64,000 nt of DNA. Source: Botrimarina mediterranea. Its GTDB lineage: Bacteria > Planctomycetota > Planctomycetia > Pirellulales > Lacipirellulaceae. Shown here piece by piece: positions 45,040-53,450 of the stretch. The position numbers were made by a program, and so were the translations under genes. The stretch's first letter is position 1; each line of letters begins with the position of its first letter. The notes beneath the pieces are model-generated. The model saw only the letters and a program-made list of their open reading frames with translations. It had not been told where the DNA came from and did no database searches. The stretch is taken from assembly GCF_007753265.1 (NCBI RefSeq), contig NZ_CP036349.1, forward strand, positions 1,211,363-1,275,362, given 5' to 3'.

Positions 45040-45157
45040 GGGAGACCGAGCGGCGAACACTGCTAGCAACAGACTTCTTCTATCGCCGCGCGGACTGCCA
45101 ATTTGCTACGACGCGTTCCGGTCGGGGGGCCGTTTGTCGCTAGCAGAATTTTCGCCG

Positions 45158-46150
45158 ATGATTATTGCCCCTCGCGCTGGCTTACTGGCCATTGTCGCTG
45201 CTTGCCTCGCGACGATGGCCAGCGGCGCCCAACCCTTCGATCAGGGGCGCCCGTTCGAACCGGGGGCAACGCTCACCGAAGACGGTATGTTGATTGTGCC
45301 CCCCGGCGCTATGCAGCCTGCGCATCCTGCAGCGGTCTTCGCAGCGCCCGAAGATGATCCGGTCGCTGCCGAGCAACAACTCTTCGCCAACGGGCTGGTG
45401 GTCCCGATCGGCTACGGCTGTCCGACCGAGGGGCACTGCGACACGCCATGCGTGGCGTGTCGACAATCTCAGTTCACCGGCTGGTCAGCGGCAGTCGATC
45501 TGCTGATCTACGAGCCCTATTGGGCGGGCGGAACGCGGACCTTCTACCACGATGGTGACACCGACGCTGCAGCAGGAGTGCGGCTGACCGTCGGCCATGA
45601 GAGCTCCCACGGAGGAGGTATGGAACTACGCGTCGGCGGCGTTGATTTCAATGACCTGGAGTACGTCGAGACGGCGACCAGTCCTAACCAGCTAGGCCTC
45701 GCCAACCTGACGACTTTTCAGTTCGACTTCGATCTCACGCAGCGGGTGTGGATCGGCGACAGCAGCATCGTGCTCGGCGTCGGCCCGCGCGCCGGGATGC
45801 TCAATTATCAGTTTGGCATCGACCCGGAGATGCAACTCAACGCCGGTGGCCTGGGGCTCGCGGCGACGCTCCACCGTCCGTTCTGGCGTTCGCCAAAGAC
45901 GCAGTTCGCAGCCGTCGGCTTTGGCCGTGGTTCGATCATGGGAGGCAACGTCGAAAACGCCGCCGGTCAGCAGGTCGCCGACGGCACGCTGTCGATCCTT
46001 GAAGCGGGATTTGGCCTCGAGATGCGCCGTCAATGCTGGGGCGGCGATCTCGTTGGGCGTATCATGTACGAATCACAGTGGTGGGACTCGAACCTGATGT
46101 CGAAGGTTTACTTGGATGGATTGAGTTTGCGGGTGGGGTATCAGTGGTGA
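45158..46150 (+). CDS. Putative outer-membrane beta-barrel protein
   Basis: 330 aa from the ATG at 45158 (MIIAPRAGLLAIVAACLATM), giving a signal peptide; the frame is open from 45029 with no better start. A Pro-rich segment and a Cys-rich stretch (YGCPTEGHCDTPCVACRQ, ~88-105) precede alternating amphipathic strands typical of barrels (GVRLTVGHESSHGGGMELRVGG, LTTFQFDFDLTQRVWIGDS). It ends SLRVGYQW, with the terminal aromatic residue used by BAM substrates. The role is unknown. The Cys cluster before the barrel is unusual and might bind metal or form disulfides. Confidence 0.7.
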   Translation: MIIAPRAGLLAIVAACLATMASGAQPFDQGRPFEPGATLTEDGMLIVPPGAMQPAHPAAVFAAPEDDPVAAEQQLFANGLVVPIGYGCPTEGHCDTPCVACRQSQFTGWSAAVDLLIYEPYWAGGTRTFYHDGDTDAAAGVRLTVGHESSHGGGMELRVGGVDFNDLEYVETATSPNQLGLANLTTFQFDFDLTQRVWIGDSSIVLGVGPRAGMLNYQFGIDPEMQLNAGGLGLAATLHRPFWRSPKTQFAAVGFGRGSIMGGNVENAAGQQVADGTLSILEAGFGLEMRRQCWGGDLVGRIMYESQWWDSNLMSKVYLDGLSLRVGYQW

Positions 46151-46197
46151 GTGACAATTGTGTCTCCGTATCGACACGATGCGATGACAACACTTAT

Positions 46198-46668
46198 TCA
46201 TTGAGCGAGTCGCGTCGCTTCGATGCGGGTTGTGTCAGCCCACGTGCGAAACGCTGCTTCACGCAGTGTGACCCCCTCTTTCACGAGCTCGAAGACGAGC
46301 TCGACAGCGGGCCAGCCCATCGTGCGTAACACGCTGTCGAGCGTCGCGGTGGGGCATTCGCCGTGGAGCTCGACGCGGTGCATCTGGCCGTCGTACTCGT
46401 GCATGTGGCCGTTGAGGCGCCAGAAGACGCCCTCTTCGTGGCCGGTGATGAGGAAGTAGCCGTCGGGCTCGCAATCACTGCGCTCCAGTTCGAGCAGCGA
46501 GGCCTGCATCTGTTCGAAGCTGACGGGCAGCGTTACTAGGAACGCGGGCGGTCCGCCGGATGTGCTGCGGAGTGTTGGTAGATTCAACCCACGGAGAGCG
46601 ACTTCGGGCCCATTGATTGATCCTTCAGGAATCGCGTAAACGTTGGCGTGTAATTCAAGCATCGACAT
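46198..46668 (-). CDS. Hypothetical protein (156 aa)
   Basis: I do not recognise this protein. It appears soluble, with ELHANVYAIPEGSINGPEVALRGLNLPTL, LPVSFEQMQASLLELERSDCEPDGYFLITG, VFWRLNGHMHEYDGQMHRVELHGECP and a helical end. Composition and codon use fit a real gene. An ATG at 46662 is an equally possible start. It lies downstream of ribBA on the same strand (67 bp), but there is no evidence it acts in riboflavin synthesis. Confidence 0.6.
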   Translation of the reverse strand: MSMLELHANVYAIPEGSINGPEVALRGLNLPTLRSTSGGPPAFLVTLPVSFEQMQASLLELERSDCEPDGYFLITGHEEGVFWRLNGHMHEYDGQMHRVELHGECPTATLDSVLRTMGWPAVELVFELVKEGVTLREAAFRTWADTTRIEATRLAQ

Positions 46669-46735
46669 TCCTCCGCATTGACACGATGCGACTCGCTGTC
46701 ATTCCGCAATCCGAATTCCGCAATCCGCATTCACG

Positions 46736-47950
46736 TCACTGCGGAAGCGTGTGACCCATCTTGTCGCGCTTTGTGGCGAGGTACGACGCGTTGGTTTCGT
46801 TTACCGGGGCGGCGAGCGGGACTTGGTCCACGACCTCCAGGTCAAAGCCGCCGTAGACGACGGCGTCGAGCTTCTTGGGGTTGTTCGTGAGCAGGCGGAT
46901 CTTCGACATGCCGAGGTCCTTGAGGATCTGGATGCCGACGCCGTAGTCGCGCGAGTCGACCTTGAAGCCGAGGGCGAGGTTCGCTTCGACCGTGTCGAGC
47001 CCCTCGTCTTGCAGTGCGTAGGCCTTGATCTTCGCCGCTAGGCCAATGCCGCGGCCTTCTTGCGGCAGGTAGACCACCGCGCCGACGCCATCGGCGCCGA
47101 TCTGCGCGAGGGCCATCTGCAATTGGTCGCCGCAGTCGCAGCGCAGCGAGCCGAGCACGTCGCCCGTGAAGCAACTGCTGTGCAGACGGACGAGCGGGGC
47201 CTCGGCGCCTGCCGTGTCGCCGAAGACGATCGCGACGGGCTCCATCGCTTCGTACTTGACGCCGTAGACGATGATCTTGGCGACGCCGTGCTTCGTGGGG
47301 AGCGCGGCCTCGGCGGTGCGCTCAACCAGCTTCTCACGCACGCGGCGGTAGGCGATGAGGTCCTCGATCGTAATGATCGGCAGGTCGAACCGTTCGGCGA
47401 GGGCGTGCATCTCATCGCGGCCGGCGCGGTCGCCGGAGTCGTTGAGGATCTCGCACAACAAGCCAGCCGGCTTGAGACCCGCCATCCGTGCTAGATCGAC
47501 GGCTGCTTCGGTGTGACCCGCGCGGCGGAGGACGCCGCCCTCTTTGGCGATGAGCGGGAACATGTGCCCGGGCCGGACGAAGTCGGTGGGCTTGGCGTGG
47601 TCATCGCACAGGGCGCGGACGACGGTGGCCCGCTCCTCGGCGGTGATGCCGGTCTTCGCCGTGCAATGATCGACCGAGACGGTGTAGTTGGTGCGAAGCG
47701 GCGCCGTGTTGAGCTCGTCGTCCACCATCAGCGGCAGCCGCAGCCGCTGAGCAACGTCGGGAAGGATCGGCGTGCAGAGCTGGCCGCGGCCGTGGGTGAT
47801 CATGAAGTTGACCGTTTCGGCGGTCGCCTTCTCGCCGGCGGCGATGAAGTCCCCCTCGTTTTCGCGGTCCTCGGCGTCCACGACGATGACGACCCGTCCG
47901 GCGGTGATCGCTTCGACGGCTTGTTCAATACTGGAGAAACGGTGCGGCAC
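46736..47950 (-). CDS. ribBA: Bifunctional 3,4-dihydroxy-2-butanone 4-phosphate synthase / GTP cyclohydrolase II
   Basis: 404 aa, the usual fusion length. The N-terminal RibB half (~1-200) has IVVDAEDRENEGDFIAAGE with the acidic Mg-binding loop, FMITHGRGQLCTP and RPGHMFPLIAKEGGVLRRAGHTEAAVDL. The RibA half (~205-400) has LVRLHSSCFTGDVLGSLRCDCGDQL with the three zinc Cys, YLPQEGRGIGLAAKIKAY and LTNNPKKLDAVV. It makes both substrates for lumazine synthase. No conserved FMN riboswitch blocks are visible in the ~170 bp upstream. It is divergent from the gene at 48119, with a family A repeat between. Confidence 0.95.
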   Translation of the reverse strand: MPHRFSSIEQAVEAITAGRVVIVVDAEDRENEGDFIAAGEKATAETVNFMITHGRGQLCTPILPDVAQRLRLPLMVDDELNTAPLRTNYTVSVDHCTAKTGITAEERATVVRALCDDHAKPTDFVRPGHMFPLIAKEGGVLRRAGHTEAAVDLARMAGLKPAGLLCEILNDSGDRAGRDEMHALAERFDLPIITIEDLIAYRRVREKLVERTAEAALPTKHGVAKIIVYGVKYEAMEPVAIVFGDTAGAEAPLVRLHSSCFTGDVLGSLRCDCGDQLQMALAQIGADGVGAVVYLPQEGRGIGLAAKIKAYALQDEGLDTVEANLALGFKVDSRDYGVGIQILKDLGMSKIRLLTNNPKKLDAVVYGGFDLEVVDQVPLAAPVNETNASYLATKRDKMGHTLPQ

Positions 47951-48037
47951 GGGAACGGACGGGTAAGGAGAGGCGGTCGTAACGGACGGCTAAAGGAAAC
48001 CAGCGCAATGACGTAGTATAGGCGTCGGGGGCCTTCT

Positions 48038-48110
48038 GACCCCAGCCGCCGGCGGCAGCCCGCGGCGGAGCGTGCGTGGGGCCGCGGGCTGCCGCCCTCG
48101 GCTAAGGTCT
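48038..48110. repeat. Intergenic palindromic repeat, family A variant
   Basis: CAGCCGCCGGCGGCAGCCCGCGGC pairs with GCCGCGGGCTGCCGCCCTCGGCT around a GCGTGCGTGG centre. It is more GC-rich than other copies and lies between the divergent ribBA and 48119 genes. Confidence 0.7.
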
Positions 48111-48118
48111 TCCAGTAA

Positions 48119-49000
48119 ATGGCTGAATCGTTAGTCGTCAGTCCCGTCGCGCCCTTGGGCCCCGTTGCTCCTCTAGGGATCGAGGAGTACATCGAGCAGG
48201 CCCACTTCTTTGGGATGCTGGCCGAACGGCTTGCCGAGAACGCCCCCGCGCAAGAGGTCCTCGCCTCGGCGCGGGAGGAGGTGCTCGCCACGACCAAGCT
48301 GCCGATGGCGATCGACTTTCTGCTTTCAGAATTGCGGCACGCGGGCGTGATGGCGACGGCGATGGCCAAGCTGGGCCACTACTTCACGCCCTTGCAGGCC
48401 TATATCGTCGGCGAGGGGGAGAACGAGCGGGGCCGTTTCGACCTGCGGGTTGGGCTCGACATTCTCTCCCGGGAGGCCCTGTACCGATCCGGGACATTCG
48501 TGGGCTCGAAGCGGGCGCCAACCATTCAGGGGCTGTTCCTCTACCAGTTCGAGGTCCTCTGCCGTAATCGGCTGGGCTACGACAAAGGACTAACCGCGGT
48601 GGCGGGCGACCCGTCGTATCCAGCCGAGTGGAAAACATGGATCTTAGGAATCCGTCACCAGGTAGGGATTATCGACATCGCCGACCTGATTTACGTCCAG
48701 AGCGAACACGCCGCGAAGCGGGGCGGGGCCAGCGCCAGCCCGCTGTTCGGGGACCAGGAAGGCCGGATCGCTTTGGCGAACCGCAAGAAGGACCCGGCTT
48801 ACCTGTTCAACTCACTACACCGCCAGCTAGGGTATCCCGAGCCGCCGCGGACCCATCGGGCAACTGAAGAGGAGAACCCCATCCCGGCGATGGCCCGGCG
48901 GCTGGAGCAGATGGAGAAGCGGATCAAGCTCTTGGAGGAAGAGCAGCGGGGCGGATTCGACCTCTCCAAGTTCTACGAGAAGCCGCCCGCGGCGCCGTAG
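48119..49000 (+). CDS. Hypothetical protein, helical with C-terminal coiled coil
   Basis: 293 aa, no signal peptide. It appears helical: IEEYIEQAHFFGMLAERLAENAPAQEVLASAREEVLATTKLPMAIDFLLSELRHAGVMATAMAKLGHYFTPLQAYIV, with YRSGTFVGSKRAPTIQGLFLYQFEVLCRNRLGYDKGL in the middle. Its end is a short coiled coil (MARRLEQMEKRIKLLEEEQRGG) and a Pro-rich tail. The sequence has the look of a conserved planctomycete protein, but I cannot assign a function. It is divergent from ribBA and co-directional with the CBS-kor group but separated from it by 443 bp. Confidence 0.7.
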   Translation: MAESLVVSPVAPLGPVAPLGIEEYIEQAHFFGMLAERLAENAPAQEVLASAREEVLATTKLPMAIDFLLSELRHAGVMATAMAKLGHYFTPLQAYIVGEGENERGRFDLRVGLDILSREALYRSGTFVGSKRAPTIQGLFLYQFEVLCRNRLGYDKGLTAVAGDPSYPAEWKTWILGIRHQVGIIDIADLIYVQSEHAAKRGGASASPLFGDQEGRIALANRKKDPAYLFNSLHRQLGYPEPPRTHRATEEENPIPAMARRLEQMEKRIKLLEEEQRGGFDLSKFYEKPPAAP

Positions 49001-49009
49001 CTATGTTTC

Positions 49010-49096
49010 GGGCTCGGCTCCCTGACGGGCGCGGCTCAAAAAAGGATTGGAAGTGGTTCGGCTCGTTGGAGCCGCGCCCGTCAGGAAGCCGAGCCC
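49010..49096. repeat. Inverted repeat after the 48119 gene
   Basis: GGGCTCGGCTCCCTGACGGG and CGCGGCTC (49010-49037) pair with GAGCCGCGCCCGTCAGG and AAGCCGAGCCC (49069-49096) over 28 bp, with an AT-richer loop containing AAAAAAGG. The rest of 49097-49443 shows no gene; it probably holds the promoter of the CBS-kor group. Confidence 0.85.
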
Positions 49097-49443
49097 GGAG
49101 GGTCGTCCCCCCAGCATTGGCGTGAGCAATCTCACGACGGGACAGCGTTTCCTGCGTGAATACGATCCTTTTCTGCATTTACTGCGGTTCTCCAGCGTCG
49201 CCTAGGCTGGTATCTTTAGACGTTACAGCCGGCGCAAGCGGGCCATCGCAATTGCGATTGGGCCGTGTCGCCGCGACCGACTTTGGAAGCTTGGGGAGAG
49301 GGCCTTCGGAGGCTCGTGTTGCCCCGAATCCGGTACGGTCCCGCTAAGATTCGCCACCGGAAACGCTCCCCCCCTTTTTTGACCCACTGTCGCCGACGCC
49401 AGGCCTGCTGCCTGTCGCCAGACGCTTCTGCCGCTTCCCCACC

Positions 49444-49914
49444 GTGGACTTCAAGCTGAGTCTGCAATCCGAGACCATCCGGTCGGTTTACCCCGAAGGT
49501 CCGGTAGCGGTTGAACCTGCCATGACGGTCGCCGATGCGATCGTGCTCATGCAGAACCAGAAGGTCGCCGCCATCCTGGTGTGCGAGAGCGACCGACTCG
49601 TGGGCGTCTTCACCGAGCGCGACGTGCTGCGGCTGTTGGCCGACAAAGCCGACTTGTCGCAGCCGATTGGCACGGTGATGTCCGGCGACCCCGCTACGGT
49701 CACCGACAGCGACACTCTCGGCGAGGCGATCGCTCGCATGGCGGAGGGCGGCTACCGGCACCTGCCGATCGTCAGCTCGATCCATCCGACCGAAGCCACC
49801 GGCATGGTCGATGTGCGGGGCGTCATGCGGTACCTCGTCGAGCACTTCCCGAACACGATTTACAACCTTTCTCCGAAGTCATCGCGGGCGACCGCGGAAC
49901 GCGAAGGCGCGTAG
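49444..49914 (+). CDS. CBS domain pair protein
   Basis: 156 aa, starting at GTG. Two CBS motifs form one Bateman module: VEPAMTVADAIVLMQNQKVAAILVCESDRLVGVFTERDVLRLLADK (~22-68) and VTDSDTLGEAIARMAEGGYRHLPIV...GMVDVRGVMRYLVEHF (~85-135). Such pairs bind AMP/ATP or other adenosine ligands and regulate partner proteins. It lies 60 bp upstream of korA on the same strand. A second CBS protein closes the group, suggesting both sense energy or redox state for the oxidoreductase (inferred). Confidence 0.85.
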   Translation: MDFKLSLQSETIRSVYPEGPVAVEPAMTVADAIVLMQNQKVAAILVCESDRLVGVFTERDVLRLLADKADLSQPIGTVMSGDPATVTDSDTLGEAIARMAEGGYRHLPIVSSIHPTEATGMVDVRGVMRYLVEHFPNTIYNLSPKSSRATAEREGA

Positions 49915-49974
49915 CACGCCTCGACGGTTCGCCTCAACGGGCCGACTTCACCTTGTTTCTGTTGATCACCAATC

Positions 49975-51834
49975 ATGTCTACCGTTGCTGAGAAGCCCGT
50001 CGAAGAACTCATCGAAGCCACCGTCCGCTTCTGCGGCGACTCGGGCGACGGCATGCAGCTCGCTGGAACGCAGTTCACCACCACGTCGGCCCTGGTGGGC
50101 AACGACGTGGCGACCTTCCCGGACTTTCCGGCCGAGATCCGCGCCCCCCGCGGCACCAAGGCGGGCGTCTCGGGCTTCCAGGTCCACTTCTCCAGCAGCG
50201 AGATCTATACCCCCGGCGACGTCGTCGACGCGCTGGTGGCGATGAATCCCGCGGCGTTCGTCACCAACATCGGCGACCTCCGCGACGGCGGCATCCTGAT
50301 CGTCAACGAGAGCGCCTTCGACAAGAAGGGCCTCGAGCTGGCCGGCCTCGAAGGGAACCCGATCGAGGAAGTCGCCCTCCACCAGCTGGAGCAGAAGTAC
50401 AAGGTCTACAAGGTCGATATGACCAAGCTCACCCGCGACGCCGTCAAGGAGTTCGGGATGGGCGTCAAGGAAGCCGACCGCTGCCGCAACTTCTTCGCCA
50501 TGGGCCTGATCTTCTGGGTCTACGGCCGCCCGCTGGAGCCGACGCTGCGGTTCATCGAGGCGAAGTTCGGCAAGAAGCCCGAAATCGCCGGCGCCAACCG
50601 CGCCGCGTTGATGGCGGGCTACAACTACGGCGAGACGGTCGAGGCCTTTGACACGCAGTTCCACGTCCCTAAGGCGGAACTAAAGCCCGGCAAGTACCGT
50701 AGCATCATGGGCAATACAGCCCTGTCGTGGGGCCTGATGACCGCCGCGAAGCTGTCGGAGAAGCGGCTGTTCCTCGGCGCGTACCCGATCACGCCGGCGA
50801 GCGACATCCTCCACGAGCTCTGCAAGCACAAGAACTACGACATCGTCACGTTCCAAGCCGAGGACGAGATCGCCGCGATGACCGCAACGATCGGCGCCGC
50901 GTTCGGCGGTGCGATGGCGATCACGGCGTCGAGCGGCCCGGGCATCGCCCTGAAGGGCGAGGCGTTCGGCCTGGCGGTGATCATGGAGCTGCCGATGGTC
51001 ATCATCAACGTTCAGCGTGGCGGCCCCTCGACGGGCCTCCCCACCAAGACCGAGCAATCGGACCTCTACCAAGCGATGTACGGCCGAAACGGCGAGTGCC
51101 CGATGCCGGTGATCGCCGCCCGCTCGCCGGGGGATTGCTTCGACGTCGCCCAAGAGGCGTGGCGCTTGGCGGTCCGCTACATGACGCCGGTCATGCTGCT
51201 CACCGACGGCTACATCGCCAACGGCTCGGAGCCGTGGCGGATCCCCAGCTTCGCCGACCTGGCAAAGATCCCCGTCGGCCACCCCGAGGCGACCGACGGC
51301 TCGGAGAACTACCTGCCGTACACCCGCGACGAGCGCTTGGCGCGGCCGTGGGCGATCCCCGGCACGCCAGGCCTGGAGCACCGCCTCGGCGGCCTGGAGA
51401 AACAGGACCGCACGGGCAACGTCAGCTACGACCCGGCGAACCACCAGCACATGGTGGACACCCGGGCCGCTAAGGTCGCGAACATCGCCGAGGACATCCC
51501 CGACCAGACCGTCGATGGCCCCGACTCGGGCGACCTCCTCGTCGTCAGCTGGGGCGGCACCTACGGCTCGTGCACCTCGGCGACACGGCTGGCCCGCAAG
51601 CAGGGCAAGAGCGTGGCCCACGCCCACATCCGCTACCTCAACCCGTTCCCGAAGAACCTTGGCGAACTGATGTCGCGTTACAAGAAGGTGCTCGTCCCCG
51701 AGCTCAACTCGGGCCAGCTCCGCACGCTGCTGCGTGACGAGTACCTGGTCGACGCCATCGGCTTCAACAAGATCCAAGGCCGGCCGTTCACGGTAGCGGA
51801 GTTGGTGACACGGATTGGGGAGATAGCTGGCTGA
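49975..51834 (+). CDS. korA: 2-oxoacid:ferredoxin oxidoreductase, gamma-alpha fusion subunit
   Basis: 619 aa. The N-terminal gamma domain (~15-200) starts RFCGDSGDGMQLAGTQFTTTSALVGND and continues PDFPAEIRAPRGTKAGVSGFQVHF. The alpha part begins FLGAYPITPASDILHELCK (~267-285) with the pyrimidine-binding motif, then FQAEDEIAAMTATIGAAFGGAMAITASSGPGIALKGEA and QRGGPSTGLPTKTEQSDL. This is the 2-oxoglutarate (Kor)/2-oxoacid type; substrate preference cannot be read from sequence alone. With KorB it oxidatively decarboxylates a 2-oxoacid to acyl-CoA, reducing ferredoxin. KorB follows after an inserted dead gene. Confidence 0.92.
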   Translation: MSTVAEKPVEELIEATVRFCGDSGDGMQLAGTQFTTTSALVGNDVATFPDFPAEIRAPRGTKAGVSGFQVHFSSSEIYTPGDVVDALVAMNPAAFVTNIGDLRDGGILIVNESAFDKKGLELAGLEGNPIEEVALHQLEQKYKVYKVDMTKLTRDAVKEFGMGVKEADRCRNFFAMGLIFWVYGRPLEPTLRFIEAKFGKKPEIAGANRAALMAGYNYGETVEAFDTQFHVPKAELKPGKYRSIMGNTALSWGLMTAAKLSEKRLFLGAYPITPASDILHELCKHKNYDIVTFQAEDEIAAMTATIGAAFGGAMAITASSGPGIALKGEAFGLAVIMELPMVIINVQRGGPSTGLPTKTEQSDLYQAMYGRNGECPMPVIAARSPGDCFDVAQEAWRLAVRYMTPVMLLTDGYIANGSEPWRIPSFADLAKIPVGHPEATDGSENYLPYTRDERLARPWAIPGTPGLEHRLGGLEKQDRTGNVSYDPANHQHMVDTRAAKVANIAEDIPDQTVDGPDSGDLLVVSWGGTYGSCTSATRLARKQGKSVAHAHIRYLNPFPKNLGELMSRYKKVLVPELNSGQLRTLLRDEYLVDAIGFNKIQGRPFTVAELVTRIGEIAG

Positions 51835-51839
51835 GAGGC

Positions 51840-52329
51840 TAGATGGCAGATGATAAATGTTAGGAACGAAGCGCCAGCTGGAGTGACGGTGCGATGCGTG
51901 ACAAGGTTCAGAGCCATCGCGATTTGAAAGTCTGGCAGCTTGGGATGGACATCACTGAGCACGTTTATCAGTTGTCGAAGTCGTTTCCACGAGAAGAAAC
52001 CTACGGACTCACAAGCTAAGTTCGACGTTAGGCAGCGTCGGTTCCCGCTAACATTGCCGACGGGAATGGCCGTGATTCCGCCAGAGATTACCTAAGACAT
52101 CTTTCCATCGCTGTCGGTTCGTTGTGTGAAACAGAGACCTTCTTACGGCTTGCTATTCGACTCCAATACCTCACGCAAGACGACGCCCACACTCTGCTAC
52201 GCTTAATCGAAGAAGAAGGCCGCATGCTTCGCGGCCTAAAAAAGTCACTAAGAAGAACGTTAGAGCAACCTTGAGCATTCGATAGCCGCAGCTGATATCG
52301 ATCATCTGCCATCTATCATCTGCCATCTA
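51840..52329. mobile_element. Element with inverted ends carrying a four-helix-bundle pseudogene
   Basis: TAGATGGCAGATGATA (51840-51855) is repeated in inverse orientation at 52314-52329 (TATCATCTGCCATCTA), with an extra tandem unit at 52301-52315. These ends enclose the pseudogene at 51894-52274 and split the korA-korB gap. No target duplication is obvious. Confidence 0.6.
51894..52274 (+). pseudogene. Four-helix bundle (S23/IVP-like) protein pseudogene, two in-frame stops
   Basis: The reading frame has GGAG 11 nt before the ATG and reads MRDKVQSHRDLKVWQLGMDI, then YQLSKSFPREETYGLTS, stop (TAA, 52017), VRR, stop (TAG, 52029), AASVPANIADGNGRDS, then DYLRHLSIAVGSLCETETFLRLAIR and a helical end. 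This is the family encoded in 23S rRNA intervening sequences and widely as free-standing genes (typical YGLTSQ-x-RRA-x-S-x-P-x-NIAEG). Both stops are one substitution from sense codons (CAA to TAA, TCG to TAG), and the frame is otherwise intact over 126 codons, so inactivation looks recent. The protein would have been ~126 aa. Confidence 0.85.
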
Positions 52330-52343
52330 TCATCTCCCCCGCC

Positions 52344-53369
52344 ATGTCCGTCGAACTATCCCTCCCCGTCCTCACCGACAAAGATTTCGCCAGCGATCAG
52401 GACGTCCGTTGGTGTCCTGGTTGCGGTGACTATTCGATCCTCGCGCAGATGAAGAAGGTGATGCCCACGCTGGGCGTCCCGCGCGAGAAGATCGTGTTCA
52501 TCTCCGGCATCGGCTGCTCCAGCCGGTTCCCGTACTACATGAACACGTACGGCCTGCACACGATCCACGGGCGGGCGCCCGCCGTGGCTTCGGGCCTGAA
52601 GACGGTGCGCCCCGACCTGATGGTGTGGGTCATCACCGGCGACGGCGACGGCCTGTCGATCGGCGGTAACCACCTGATGCACTGCATCCGGCGGAACATG
52701 GACCTCAACATCGTCCTGTTCAACAACCGTATCTACGGCCTCACCAAGGGCCAGTACTCGCCCACGTCGCGGCTGGGCCAGCGCACCAAGAGCACGCCAA
52801 TGGGCGTGATCGACAACCCGCTCCACCCGTTGTCGATCGCGATCGGCGCCGAGGCGACGTTCGTCGCGCGGTCGATCGACACCAACATCAAGCACCTGGG
52901 CGCCACCCTCAAACGCGCCGCGGCGCACTCGGGCACCTCGTTCATTGAGGTCTACCAAAACTGCAACGTCTTCAACGACGGCGCCTGGGACTACGCTAAG
53001 GACCGCGACACCAAGGCCGACACGACGCTCGAGCTTGAGCACGGCAAGCCGCTGATCTTCGGCAAGGACCGCGATAAGGGCATCCGTCTCAACGGCCTGG
53101 AGCCCGAAGTGGTTCAACTCGGCAAGGGGATCACCGAGGACGACCTCTTGTTCCACGACGAGAAGGCGGCCGAGCCGAGCCTCGCCTACTTGCTCAGCCG
53201 CATGCGTTACGAGGACGGCTTCCCCGAGCCGATCGGCGTGTTCCGCAGCGTCGACGCCCCGCGCTACGACGAGCTGGTTAACGACCAAATCACGCTGGCG
53301 ACCAAGGAGCAAGGCGAAGGCGACCTCGACCGGCTCTACGGCTCGGGCGAGACGTGGACCGTCGGGTGA
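52344..53369 (+). CDS. korB: 2-oxoacid:ferredoxin oxidoreductase subunit beta
   Basis: 341 aa. VRWCPGCGDYSILAQMKKVMP (~21-41) contains the conserved Cys pair, ISGIGCSSRFPYYMNTYGLHTIHGRAPAVASGLK follows, and the thiamine-diphosphate/Mg motif is GDGDGLSIGGNH (~98-109) with NIVLFNNRIYGLTKGQYSPTS. These are standard for KorB/PorB beta subunits, which bind thiamine diphosphate and a 4Fe-4S cluster. It pairs with KorA to oxidise a 2-oxoacid, feeding low-potential electrons to ferredoxin. It may be transcribed with korA through the inserted element or from its own promoter. Confidence 0.93.
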   Translation: MSVELSLPVLTDKDFASDQDVRWCPGCGDYSILAQMKKVMPTLGVPREKIVFISGIGCSSRFPYYMNTYGLHTIHGRAPAVASGLKTVRPDLMVWVITGDGDGLSIGGNHLMHCIRRNMDLNIVLFNNRIYGLTKGQYSPTSRLGQRTKSTPMGVIDNPLHPLSIAIGAEATFVARSIDTNIKHLGATLKRAAAHSGTSFIEVYQNCNVFNDGAWDYAKDRDTKADTTLELEHGKPLIFGKDRDKGIRLNGLEPEVVQLGKGITEDDLLFHDEKAAEPSLAYLLSRMRYEDGFPEPIGVFRSVDAPRYDELVNDQITLATKEQGEGDLDRLYGSGETWTVG

Positions 53370-53442
53370 GGCCTGAGGCGTGAGTCCTGAACGTTCAGGG
53401 CTCCGAATCATCTCCCTCAAGCCTAACCCCTCAAGCCTCAGG
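53370..53442. repeat. Inverted repeat between korB and CBS gene
   Basis: GAGGCCTGAGGCGTGAGTCC pairs imperfectly with CCTCAAGCCTAACCCC and TCAAGCCTCAGG. It fills the gap and ends 8 bp before the next start. Confidence 0.6.
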
Positions 53443-53450
53443 TCTTCCTC

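Noticed and set aside
47951-48118. Possible FMN riboswitch upstream of ribBA
   Set aside because: None of the conserved RFN blocks is visible in this short leader.
50680-51777. 365-codon minus-strand open frame
   Set aside because: Antisense to korA with low-complexity Val/Ala/Arg content.
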